From Bacillota bacterium (GTDB taxonomy: Bacteria; Bacillota_E; Sulfobacillia; Sulfobacillales; Sulfobacillaceae), in contig JAKADW010000135.1 in assembly GCA_021820165.1 (NCBI GenBank), positions 1 to 6,213 of the forward strand: a stretch of DNA of 6,213 nucleotides, written 5' to 3'. The notes under the pieces were generated by a model. The model saw only the letters and a program-made list of their open reading frames with translations, was not told where the DNA came from and searched no databases. The translations under genes were made by a program, and so were the position numbers. Positions 1 to 6,123 of this stretch are shown here, piece after piece. Positions within the stretch are counted from its first letter, which is position 1. Each line of letters starts with the position of its first letter.

Positions 1-987
1 CTGGGGCGCCCGCGAAAACTATCCTCCTTGATTGCCGTGATTGCGCTGGTCGCTCTCTTAGCGGTCGTACCCATCATTTTGCCGCCGGCTCAGGAGTTTT
101 TGGCGCAGACGGTGTTGGTGTACGCCCTTTTTGCCATTGCGACCAATTTTCTGATCGGGTTCAGTGGACTCCTGAGCTTTGGACAGGCGGTATTCTTCGG
201 GTTCGGCGCCTATATGGCGGCCATCTTGTGGACCCATGGGGTGCCTTTTTGGTTGGGTTTTGTCGTCTCGCCGCTGGCAGCGGCTCTGGTGGCTGGGTTG
301 GTGGCGATGGTGTCCTTAAGAACGTCGCGGCTTTACTTTGCCCTCTTGACGTTGGGGTTCTCACAACTGGCCTATGAAGTGGCCAGTGGACTTTATCACC
401 TCACCGGGGGAGAAACGGGCATTCCCGGTATTTCCGTACCCAACGCCATTTCCGGCGTGGTATCGAATTACGAGTTCATCCTAGTCTTTATTGTTTTAGC
501 CGTCGGCGCCCTCTATTTTGTGCGCCGCTCGTCCTTTGGGATGGCTCTTTCAGCCATCCGCGAAAATCCCACCCGGGCCGAGGCGGTGGGCATCCATGTG
601 TACTGGCATCATGTGGTCGCCTATGTGATTGCTGGCCTTATTTGTGGTTTGGCCGGGGTTCTTTATGTCGTCTATCAGCAACAGGTCGATCCGGTTCTCT
701 TGAACTGGACGGAATCAGGCGAGCCGGTGCTGATGGCCGTGCTTGGGGGCATGGGACTATATCTCGGGCCGGCCATCGGATCCTTCATCTATATTGCGCT
801 GGAGCAGTGGGTCGGGGCGCTAACACCGCAATGGCCACTTTTGGTGGGGCTGGTCGTCTTGGTGCTGGTGATCGTCTACCCGCGAGGATTTGGCGGAGGC
901 ATCGTCGATCTGATGAAATTCGTCAAAAGGCGGCGTCGGGGAATCCCAGAGGATGAGGCCATGCGGACGAGGAGGCTATCCGAGTGA
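1..987 (+). CDS. livM: Branched-chain amino acid-type ABC transporter permease, LivM family (5' end outside window)
   Basis: This is an integral membrane permease of a HAAT-family ABC importer. With LivH it would form the membrane channel for branched-chain amino acids or other small carboxylates. The frame is open from base 1. Numbering from that first codon, the LivM signature GFSGLLSFGQAVFFGFGAY lies at about residues 53-71, TGGETGIPG at 135-143, the cytoplasmic coupling segment SAIRENPTRAEAVG at 184-197, and GGMG at 249-252. About eight or more hydrophobic segments run through it, and it ends in a basic tail (KRRRRG). A TTG at 28-30 could be called as the start, but no Shine-Dalgarno precedes it and the nine codons before it (LGRPRKLSS) look like a normal basic LivM N-terminus, so the real start is probably just upstream of the window. 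It overlaps livG by 4 bp. The family call is firm; the transported substrate is not visible. Confidence 0.93.
   Translation: MGRPRKLSSLIAVIALVALLAVVPIILPPAQEFLAQTVLVYALFAIATNFLIGFSGLLSFGQAVFFGFGAYMAAILWTHGVPFWLGFVVSPLAAALVAGLVAMVSLRTSRLYFALLTLGFSQLAYEVASGLYHLTGGETGIPGISVPNAISGVVSNYEFILVFIVLAVGALYFVRRSSFGMALSAIRENPTRAEAVGIHVYWHHVVAYVIAGLICGLAGVLYVVYQQQVDPVLLNWTESGEPVLMAVLGGMGLYLGPAIGSFIYIALEQWVGALTPQWPLLVGLVVLVLVIVYPRGFGGGIVDLMKFVKRRRRGIPEDEAMRTRRLSE
970..975 (+). promoter_or_regulatory. Ribosome binding site of livG
   Basis: A perfect AGGAGG lies 8 nt before the GTG at 984, inside the last codons of livM. It fixes the GTG as the livG start and shows that translation of the two genes is coupled. 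Confidence 0.85.
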
Positions 988-1754
988 CAGAATTAGAGAA
1001 CGAGACTCAGACGGCTCTGACCACGAAAGGACTCACGCGAAAGTTTGGGGCTTTTGTGGCGGTCGACCAGGTGGACTTTTCCGTCGTTGAAGGGGAAATT
1101 CGTGCCGTCATCGGCCCCAACGGGGCGGGAAAGACCACCTTCTTTAATCTGCTTACTGGTCACTTGCGGCCCAGTGATGGCGAGATTGTATTAGGCCGTG
1201 AGGTCATCAGTGGACGGCGCGCCCATGAAGTCGCCCAGATGGGGATGACCCGGGCCTTTCAAACCACCAACATCTTTCCGTCCATGACCGTGTACGATAA
1301 CGTGGTCACCGCGCTCCTCGGGTATTCCCGCCGAACTTTGCGATTTTGGACTCGTCCTGATGCGTCCATTGCCGAGCGGGCCGCTGAGGTTATAGAGCTT
1401 GTAGGACTCTCGGAGCATCGCGATCGGCAGGCGGGCATCCTCGCTCACGGGGATCAGCGAGCCCTTGAATTGGCGATGGCACTCGCCCCATCTCCGCGGA
1501 TATTATTGCTCGATGAACCGACCTCGGGCATGTCACCCTACGAAACCCAACGGAGTGTCGACCTCTTAAAGAAAATCTGGAACGAGCTACATCTCACCAT
1601 TATCTTGAGCGAACACGATATGGAGGTGGTGTTCGGCTTAGCACATCGCGTCACCGTATTGGTTGCGGGGCGAATTTTGGCCACTGGAGACCCGGCAGAG
1701 GTTCGGGCAAACCCTGAGGTCATTAGGGCGTATCTCGGTGGGGTGGGGGAGTGA
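984..1754 (+). CDS. livG: Branched-chain amino acid-type ABC transporter ATP-binding protein LivG
   Basis: This is one of the two cytoplasmic ATPases that power the HAAT importer. The protein has 256 residues, normal for LivG. Walker A is GPNGAGKT at 44-51, the Q-loop FQ at 92-93, Walker B ILLLDEP at 173-179 with catalytic E178, and the H-loop histidine is H211 (SEHD). The ABC signature reads LAHGDQR (153-159) instead of LSGGQ. To my knowledge this variant is common in LivG proteins, as is the following SGMSP after Walker B. The C-terminal end, NPEVIRAYLG, is a LivG hallmark. The start is GTG, 4 bp inside livM (GTGA overlap), with AGGAGG 8 nt before it. livF starts 1 bp after its stop. All catalytic motifs are intact, so it should be active. 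Confidence 0.95.
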   Translation: MTELENETQTALTTKGLTRKFGAFVAVDQVDFSVVEGEIRAVIGPNGAGKTTFFNLLTGHLRPSDGEIVLGREVISGRRAHEVAQMGMTRAFQTTNIFPSMTVYDNVVTALLGYSRRTLRFWTRPDASIAERAAEVIELVGLSEHRDRQAGILAHGDQRALELAMALAPSPRILLLDEPTSGMSPYETQRSVDLLKKIWNELHLTIILSEHDMEVVFGLAHRVTVLVAGRILATGDPAEVRANPEVIRAYLGGVGE

Positions 1755-1755
1755 T

Positions 1756-2457
1756 ATGCAAACCTTAGAGGTCAAGGACCTACACGCCTATTATGGGCAG
1801 AGTCACGTACTGCAAGGGATTTCCGTGTCGCTTAAGGAAGCGGAATGCGTCGCCCTTTTAGGGCGCAATGGGGTCGGGAAAACCACCACCTTTCGCGCCA
1901 TTGCTGGGCTAATGGCTAAAGCAAATGGGTCGGTGACGCTGGATGGTCAGAGCCTATTAGGAACACCTGCGTATCGCATTGCCGAGGCGGGGATTGTCTA
2001 TGTGCCGTCGGGTCGCCGCTCATTTGCCCGGCTTACGGTCAAAGAAAACCTCCTGCTATCCGTTCCGCGGTCAAGGCGCAATAAGCAGCAAGCGATCGAC
2101 GAGGTCCTGTCCCTATTCCCTGGGTTACGGGAACGTCTCGGTGTGCAAGCGGGGGTATTGTCCGGAGGACAAAACCAAATGTTGAAAATGGCGCGGGCAC
2201 TATTGGTGCAACCGACGTTTCTCCTCTTGGATGAGCCCACCGAAGGTCTCGCTCCACAAGTTGTCTACCAAGTGGGGGAGCACATTCGAGCGTTACTGGA
2301 GCGGGGCGTGGGGGTCTTGTTGGCGGAACAGAACGCCCGATTTACGCTCCGATTGGCGCGGCGCGTTTACATCCTGGACAAGGGGCGCATCAAGTTGGAG
2401 CGCGCGGGCGACCATCTGGACGATGATCAGGAGGTGCTATCGAATCTTGGCCTCTAG
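1756..2457 (+). CDS. livF: Branched-chain amino acid-type ABC transporter ATP-binding protein LivF
   Basis: This is the second ATPase of the importer, forming the nucleotide-binding heterodimer with LivG. I chose the ATG at 1756, 1 bp after the livG stop. The frame is open further upstream, but that stretch lies inside livG and homology begins at MQTLEVKDLHAYYG. This gives 233 residues, the usual LivF length. Walker A is GRNGVGKT (36-43), the signature is a canonical LSGGQ (135-139), and Walker B is FLLLDEP (155-161) with E160. The switch position reads AEQN (190-193), so Gln replaces the H-loop His, which is usual in LivF. The Q-loop region reads YVPSGRR (82-88), with Ser where Gln or Glu is commonest. 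The ribosome binding site is only a G-rich stretch (GGGGGAG), so coupling to livG is likely. Its 3' end contains the start of the next gene. Confidence 0.95.
   Translation: MQTLEVKDLHAYYGQSHVLQGISVSLKEAECVALLGRNGVGKTTTFRAIAGLMAKANGSVTLDGQSLLGTPAYRIAEAGIVYVPSGRRSFARLTVKENLLLSVPRSRRNKQQAIDEVLSLFPGLRERLGVQAGVLSGGQNQMLKMARALLVQPTFLLLDEPTEGLAPQVVYQVGEHIRALLERGVGVLLAEQNARFTLRLARRVYILDKGRIKLERAGDHLDDDQEVLSNLGL
2429..2434 (+). promoter_or_regulatory. Ribosome binding site of the CoA-transferase gene, inside livF
   Basis: A perfect AGGAGG (followed by T) lies within the livF coding sequence, 12 nt before an in-frame TTG at 2447. No in-frame ATG or GTG is suitably placed: the ATG at 2460 is in another frame that stops after nine codons. 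The spacing is slightly long. An ATC at 2444 would fit better but is a very rare start codon. Confidence 0.6.
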
Positions 2458-3595
2458 GTATGAAGGGCTCCGAGGCCTTCGGGTTTTAGATTTCACGCAA
2501 GTCCTCTCCGGTCCCTTCGCGAGTATGCTACTGGCCGATGCGGGCTCAGATGTGGTCAAGGTGGAACGGCCTCCGGCGGGCGACATCACCCGCCAGTGGG
2601 GTCCGCCGTTCGTCCAGGAAGAGAGCCTCTACTTCGCGGCGTTTAATCGCGGGAAAAAGAGTCTCGTGGCCGACTTGACGGAAGCCGGCGATCGTGCCCT
2701 GGTTTGGGAGCTCGCGCGTCGGGCGGACGTCGTGTTGGAAAACCTACGGCCGGGAACGTTAGAGAAATATGGCTTAGGGTATGCCGATCTGCGGCGCGAG
2801 GTGCCGCGGCTGATATACGTGTCGATTCGGGGATATCGGGCTGACTCATCACGGGCCCAGGACCCGGCTTTGGAAGTGGTGCTGGAGGCGGAATCCGGTC
2901 TCATGGCGATTACCGGGACGGGAGAACCCGTGCGTCAAGGGATCGCGGTGATTGATATGATGACCGGGAGCTTCGCGGTAGCGCGGATTCTGGACGCGCT
3001 CTATAACCGCGAACGCACCGGGAGAGGCCAACACGTGGTGCTAAGTCTTCAAGAGACGGCCGAGCTCATCATGACACACCCCTATCTGGCGCACAGCAAG
3101 GCACATGCCCCCTATCCCCCTGGGGGCACGACCCATCCAAGTATTGCGCCCTACGAGCACTTTCGCACCCGCGACCGACCCATTATCCTTGGGGCCGTTA
3201 ATGACCCGGAGTTTCGTCGGTTGGCGACCACCTTGGGTCATCCCGAATGGACAGGGGGAAGCTGGTCAACCAATGCCGGGCGCGTGGCGGACAGGGCTCG
3301 GTTACACGAAACGCTGCAGGGGATATTGATAACCGAGCCCGGGGTGATCTGGGTAGAGCGGTTCCGGCAAGCGAAATTAGTGGTAGGACTTGTCCGTAGT
3401 CTAGATTTAGCTACGGATACGTGGTTTCATGGCGAGTCGCCTAAGTTGGTTTCGCATGATGACCGCTACGGGACATTGACATATCCCGCCTCGCCATGGG
3501 CTATGGACGGCGAGGTCAATGCAGCACCGCAATTGGGCGCCCATCATGATGAGATTGTGGATCGGTGGTTGGGCGAGAAACGCGTGCCGGAATGA
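2447..3595 (+). CDS. Class III CoA-transferase (CaiB/BaiF, formyl-CoA transferase-like)
   Basis: The protein is predicted to move CoA between a donor acyl-CoA and a carboxylic acid in the cytoplasm. From TTG at 2447 it has 382 residues, near the 390-400 usual for the family. The N-terminal GLRVLDFTQVLSGPFASMLLADAG (9-32, written GLRVLDFTQVL then SGPFASMLLADAG) and VVKVERP (36-42) are family hallmarks. They are followed by FNRGKKSLVADL (66-77), VVLENLRPG (95-103), and the catalytic-Asp region VIDMMTG with D170, matching the position of Asp169 in formyl-CoA transferase. THPSIAPYEHF (229-239) and the C-terminal APQLGAHHDEIV are also typical. An oddity is that the segment after VSIRGY (125-130) lacks the usual glycine-rich GxG-x-GP stretch. 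The start overlaps livF by 11 bp, making this the fourth gene of the transporter operon. It probably activates the imported acid; the substrate cannot be read from sequence. Possible roles include mesaconate, itaconate, oxalate or other acyl CoA transfer. Confidence 0.9.
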   Translation: MASRYEGLRGLRVLDFTQVLSGPFASMLLADAGSDVVKVERPPAGDITRQWGPPFVQEESLYFAAFNRGKKSLVADLTEAGDRALVWELARRADVVLENLRPGTLEKYGLGYADLRREVPRLIYVSIRGYRADSSRAQDPALEVVLEAESGLMAITGTGEPVRQGIAVIDMMTGSFAVARILDALYNRERTGRGQHVVLSLQETAELIMTHPYLAHSKAHAPYPPGGTTHPSIAPYEHFRTRDRPIILGAVNDPEFRRLATTLGHPEWTGGSWSTNAGRVADRARLHETLQGILITEPGVIWVERFRQAKLVVGLVRSLDLATDTWFHGESPKLVSHDDRYGTLTYPASPWAMDGEVNAAPQLGAHHDEIVDRWLGEKRVPE

Positions 3596-3606
3596 ACCTT
3601 CCGCGC

Positions 3607-4446
3607 TTAAGAATTGCTGTCAAAAGGCTCGATGGAGGCGGCCATGATGATTGCGTGGGCCGGATTGTGCATCGCACTCGTAAAATAGACCGTTGATCCC
3701 AACACCCACTGCACCGAAGTGTGAAGCCCATCACCCGCGACGTCGACGGTGAGAAGCCCGGTGTGTGGCGGCAAGCGATAGTGTTGCAGGAGATGGGTTA
3801 CCAAAAGGGCGGAACTTTGTTCCGGGGGACCCCCGGACACAACGAGGGTCCAATTGCCTTCGTGCCAGACAATCGTCGCCGTATTGTGAGGTCCCGTTTG
3901 GCCCGAAATCCGCCATCGGCTTCCCGTGAGGCCTCCCGGTAGGCTCATGGTCACCGGGGTGCCGGATGGGGGTTGATAGGCGAGTGCGGCCTGAGCGGCG
4001 GCGTGAGACGGATATCGCGTGGCCCCAAAACCTTCGGCGAATGAGGCCATGGCTCCGCAGAGGCCATGGCCGATGGCCGAACTATTGATAGGGTCGGCGG
4101 CCGGGCATTGGAAGACGTTGACCGTATACTGGGAGGCCGAGAACGAGACTTTGGCGCTATTGCCCCGGGGTACGGAAGCAGGGCCCATGAGCGCTACCGC
4201 CGTATGACCTTGGATGAGACCAAGACTTTGCAATACTAGCGTCGGCCAGGGGGCATGGGGTGCCGAGGAATGCGGGCTTGGCTTGGCTGATGTCCTTTTA
4301 GGCTTCGGCTGAGCGCGGGTTTTGGGGACCGAAGGGACTCCACGAGGCGGCGCTGCGCTCGTAGTACCGCAACCGGACAGCCCTAACGTCACGAGCGCAG
4401 TTAAAGCCAGCATCATAGGACGTAGGAGATGATGGTCTTTCATCAT
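3607..4446 (-). CDS. Secreted lipoprotein of unknown function
   Basis: I do not recognise this 279-residue protein. It begins with a type II signal peptide: charged/polar MMKDHHLLRP, hydrophobic MMLALTALVTLG, and lipobox LSGC (23-26), so C26 should be lipidated and the mature protein anchored to the outer face of the membrane. Residues 27-68 are a Pro/Ala/Ser/Lys-rich linker of low complexity. The globular part (about 69-279) is rich in Ser, Thr, Gly and His. It holds two further cysteines, C114 (VFQCPAADP) and C130 (HGLCGAM), that could form a disulfide, and many short alternating hydrophobic stretches suggesting beta structure. Two adjacent ATGs compete as start (4446 and 4443). The GGGAGG lies 5 nt from the first and 8 nt from the second, so the downstream start (278 residues) may be the used one. 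The gene is convergent with the CoA-transferase (11 bp between stops) and is probably functionally unrelated to it. Confidence 0.85.
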   Translation of the reverse strand: MMKDHHLLRPMMLALTALVTLGLSGCGTTSAAPPRGVPSVPKTRAQPKPKRTSAKPSPHSSAPHAPWPTLVLQSLGLIQGHTAVALMGPASVPRGNSAKVSFSASQYTVNVFQCPAADPINSSAIGHGLCGAMASFAEGFGATRYPSHAAAQAALAYQPPSGTPVTMSLPGGLTGSRWRISGQTGPHNTATIVWHEGNWTLVVSGGPPEQSSALLVTHLLQHYRLPPHTGLLTVDVAGDGLHTSVQWVLGSTVYFTSAMHNPAHAIIMAASIEPFDSNS

Positions 4447-4451
4447 TCACG

Positions 4452-4457
4452 CCTCCC
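4452..4457 (-). promoter_or_regulatory. Ribosome binding site of the lipoprotein gene
   Basis: On the minus strand GGGAGG lies 5 nt before the ATG ending at 4446 and 8 nt before the next in-frame ATG ending at 4443. It confirms that the gene is translated from this strand. It does not decide between the two starts, although 8 nt is the more usual spacing. Confidence 0.7.
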
Positions 4458-4946
4458 TCATCAATCTTTCACGGAGAAAACGCTCAGGATCTTCATTCGG
4501 TGACGTCTTTAGGAGCGGGCGTACGATCCCTCGAAACGAGCGACGATATCGGGGTGTGTCGGCGGGATGAAAACCGGTTTCCTCATTTTATGCGTTTTTG
4601 GTCCAGGAATTTTAATCAAAAGAAGGGCGGAAAAAGCCAGCAGAACGGTTGACGGGATCCGCGGAACCGATTCGATGGTTTCGTGAAATCTGAGGAAACG
4701 TCGCCCTCGGGCATGCGTTCAGGCCTGTCTTCAACGCACGTCTATTTCACCACTGGCTCATGAACGAGGGGCGTCTAAGATCAGAGGTCGCCGGACGAAG
4801 ACTTTTGACGATAAGCAGCCAATGTCTCGCATCGGCCGTGGGTCAAAGGGCCGCCGGGCTTCATACTCGTTAGAGGATTCTCTCGCCTCCCGCCGAATTC
4901 TTCGTAGAGGCGCCCCTGTCGTAAGGGTAAACGCGTGAAAGGAGTT

Positions 4947-4951
4947 GGAGG
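4947..4951 (+). promoter_or_regulatory. Ribosome binding site of the UxaA-family gene
   Basis: GGAGG lies 5 nt before the GTG at 4957, and a second AAAGGAG (4938-4944) lies 12 nt before it. The upstream TTG at 4945 touches AAAGGAG directly and leaves no spacing, so the GTG is the better start. Confidence 0.6.
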
Positions 4952-4956
4952 ACACG

Positions 4957-6123
4957 GTGGATGTTCACGAATTTCAGGGGTATTGGCGTGATGATGGACG
5001 GGTAGGCACACGCAATCATGTGTTGATTCTTCCGCTCTCACCGGCCGTTAGTAGTAGTGCCTCACGGGTTCAAAAAGCGGTGTCGGGCACCGTCAGTGTG
5101 GAATTGCACCAGGATGTGGATCCGTCCCTAGCCGGATACCCGCTCGCCGTTCGCACCCTGGCGGGGTGGGTCGATCATCCTAATGTCTATGCGACCGTGC
5201 TGTTGGCCTTAAGCGAAGATGAGCCCGTGGCGACGGCGCTTTTTTCTCGACTTGGACCCCACGTACGCTATCGCCTGGTGGCTTTCGATCGGGAGGGCGG
5301 GCGGCGCTCGGCCGAAGAGGTGGCGCAGCAGGCGGCCCAAGACTATGTGAAATTCGCGAAGAGTCTTGAGCGCCGACCGGCACCCTTAAGCGCCTTGATT
5401 TTAGCCACCGAATGCGGCGGATCAGATGCCTGTTCGGGGCTCTCCGCCAACCCGAGTTTAGGCTTCGCCAGTGATTGTTTGGTGGAGCAGGGCGGCACCT
5501 CTATTTTAGCGGAGACCACCGAACTCATTGGTGCGGAACATATTTTAGCCGCCCGTGCCAAGGACCCCACGGTGCATGACGCGATTTGGGATACGGTGGG
5601 GCACGCCGAGCGGGCAGCCATGCGCATGGGCGTTGACTTTCGGGGCGGCCAGCCAGCTCCCGGCAACATCGCAGGCGGTATTACCACCATAGAGGAGAAG
5701 TCGTTGGGATGTGTGCATAAAGGGGGGCTGAGTCCGGTCGCCGGCGTGATTGACTATGCGGAGCGCCCCGAAATGGGGGGATTGGTCATCATGGATACGC
5801 CGGGGCATGATGTGATGCAGTTTGTCGGCATGGCGGCCGGCGGCGCGCAAGTGATGGTCTTTACCACCGGTCGCGGCACCCCGACCGGGGCGGCAATTGC
5901 GCCGGTCATCAAGGTCTCCACGCGCACGGCCTTAAAGCAGCAGTTGCCAGACCTGATTGATTTCAACGCGGGTACGATTATCGATGGCGTGCAGACGTTG
6001 GAGCAAGTCGGGTGGGCGCTTTTTCGAAAGATTCTCTCCGTGGCCAATGGGGAGAAAGTCACGGCGGAGATTTTAGGTCATCGCGAGTTCGGCATTTTTC
6101 ACGGATGGGGTGAGGAGGTATGA
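4957..6123 (+). CDS. UxaA-family dehydratase/lyase, large-subunit form (altronate/galactarate dehydratase or sulfolactate sulfo-lyase SuyB-like)
   Basis: The protein is predicted to carry out metal-dependent elimination (dehydration or sulfo-lyase chemistry) on a hydroxy-acid. From GTG 4957 it has 388 residues. It begins directly at the large-domain motif GYWRDDGRVGTRNHV (about 8-22), so the N-terminal SAF domain present in full-length altronate dehydratase (about 495 residues in E. coli UxaA) is absent, as in two-subunit members such as SuyB. Family motifs follow in order: TECGGSDACSGLSANPSLG (about 151-169, with C153 and C159), EQGGTSILAETTELIGAEH (177-195), PAPGNIAGGITTIEEKSLG (234-251, followed by C252), MDTPGHD (279-285), FTTGRGTPTG (302-311), and INAG-like FNAGTIIDG (336-344). 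An alternative start, TTG 4945, would add four residues. It is the first gene of a new operon and overlaps the next gene by ATGA. The family is secure; the substrate (sugar acid, sulfolactate or other) is not. Confidence 0.9.
   Translation: MDVHEFQGYWRDDGRVGTRNHVLILPLSPAVSSSASRVQKAVSGTVSVELHQDVDPSLAGYPLAVRTLAGWVDHPNVYATVLLALSEDEPVATALFSRLGPHVRYRLVAFDREGGRRSAEEVAQQAAQDYVKFAKSLERRPAPLSALILATECGGSDACSGLSANPSLGFASDCLVEQGGTSILAETTELIGAEHILAARAKDPTVHDAIWDTVGHAERAAMRMGVDFRGGQPAPGNIAGGITTIEEKSLGCVHKGGLSPVAGVIDYAERPEMGGLVIMDTPGHDVMQFVGMAAGGAQVMVFTTGRGTPTGAAIAPVIKVSTRTALKQQLPDLIDFNAGTIIDGVQTLEQVGWALFRKILSVANGEKVTAEILGHREFGIFHGWGEEV

Larger units (their letters stand above)
4447..4956. other. Intergenic region between divergent genes, presumed double promoter region
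   Basis: No convincing gene lies here. The short open frames on both strands lack a ribosome binding site and recognisable sequence. The part nearer the lipoprotein gene (about 4565-4635) is the most AT-rich. It holds a perfect 10-bp palindrome AAACCGGTTT (4571-4580) and, on the minus strand, TTGATT and TAAAAT elements that are too far apart (23 nt) for a standard promoter. A 9-bp inverted repeat, GTTTCCTCA (4577-4585) and TGAGGAAAC (4691-4699), and a small hairpin, TGCGTT (4714-4719) with AACGCA (4733-4738), are also present; each could occur by chance. Because the genes on both sides point away from it, the stretch must contain promoters for the lipoprotein gene and, unless transcription comes from elsewhere, for the dehydratase operon. 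Confidence 0.5.

Noticed and set aside
28..30. TTG as the start of livM
   Set aside because: No ribosome binding site precedes it, and the nine in-frame codons before it look like a normal basic LivM N-terminus, so the gene most likely begins left of the window.
1663..1755. Upstream extension of livF inside livG
   Set aside because: These 31 codons lie in a shifted frame over livG. LivF homology starts at the ATG at 1756, directly after the livG stop.
2231..2446. Upstream extension of the CoA-transferase frame inside livF
   Set aside because: The 72 residues are a shadow of livF without family similarity. CoA-transferase homology starts near the TTG at 2447, which has an AGGAGG before it.
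3584..3606. Possible terminator hairpin between the convergent stops (CGGAA / TTCCG around a 6-nt loop, extendable with a bulge)
   Set aside because: The stem is short and bulged, and there is no T-run on either side, so it cannot be called a terminator.
4019..4207. 62-codon + strand frame opposite the lipoprotein gene
   Set aside because: It is an antisense shadow of a gene supported by a signal peptide, lipobox and ribosome binding site.
4805..4833. TTGACG as a -35 box for the dehydratase operon
   Set aside because: No -10-like hexamer lies 16-18 nt downstream, and the distance to the gene start is over 100 nt.
4760..4873. 37-codon open frame starting ATG in the intergenic region, + strand
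   Set aside because: It has no ribosome binding site and no recognisable composition or motif, and its length is expected by chance.
4758..5041. Two minus-strand open frames (65 and 86 codons) overlapping the start of the UxaA-family gene
   Set aside because: They overlap each other in different frames and run into a firmly supported gene on the other strand. The 65-codon frame starts at a GTG with no Shine-Dalgarno before it, and the sequences are Arg/Pro-rich as expected of antisense shadows.
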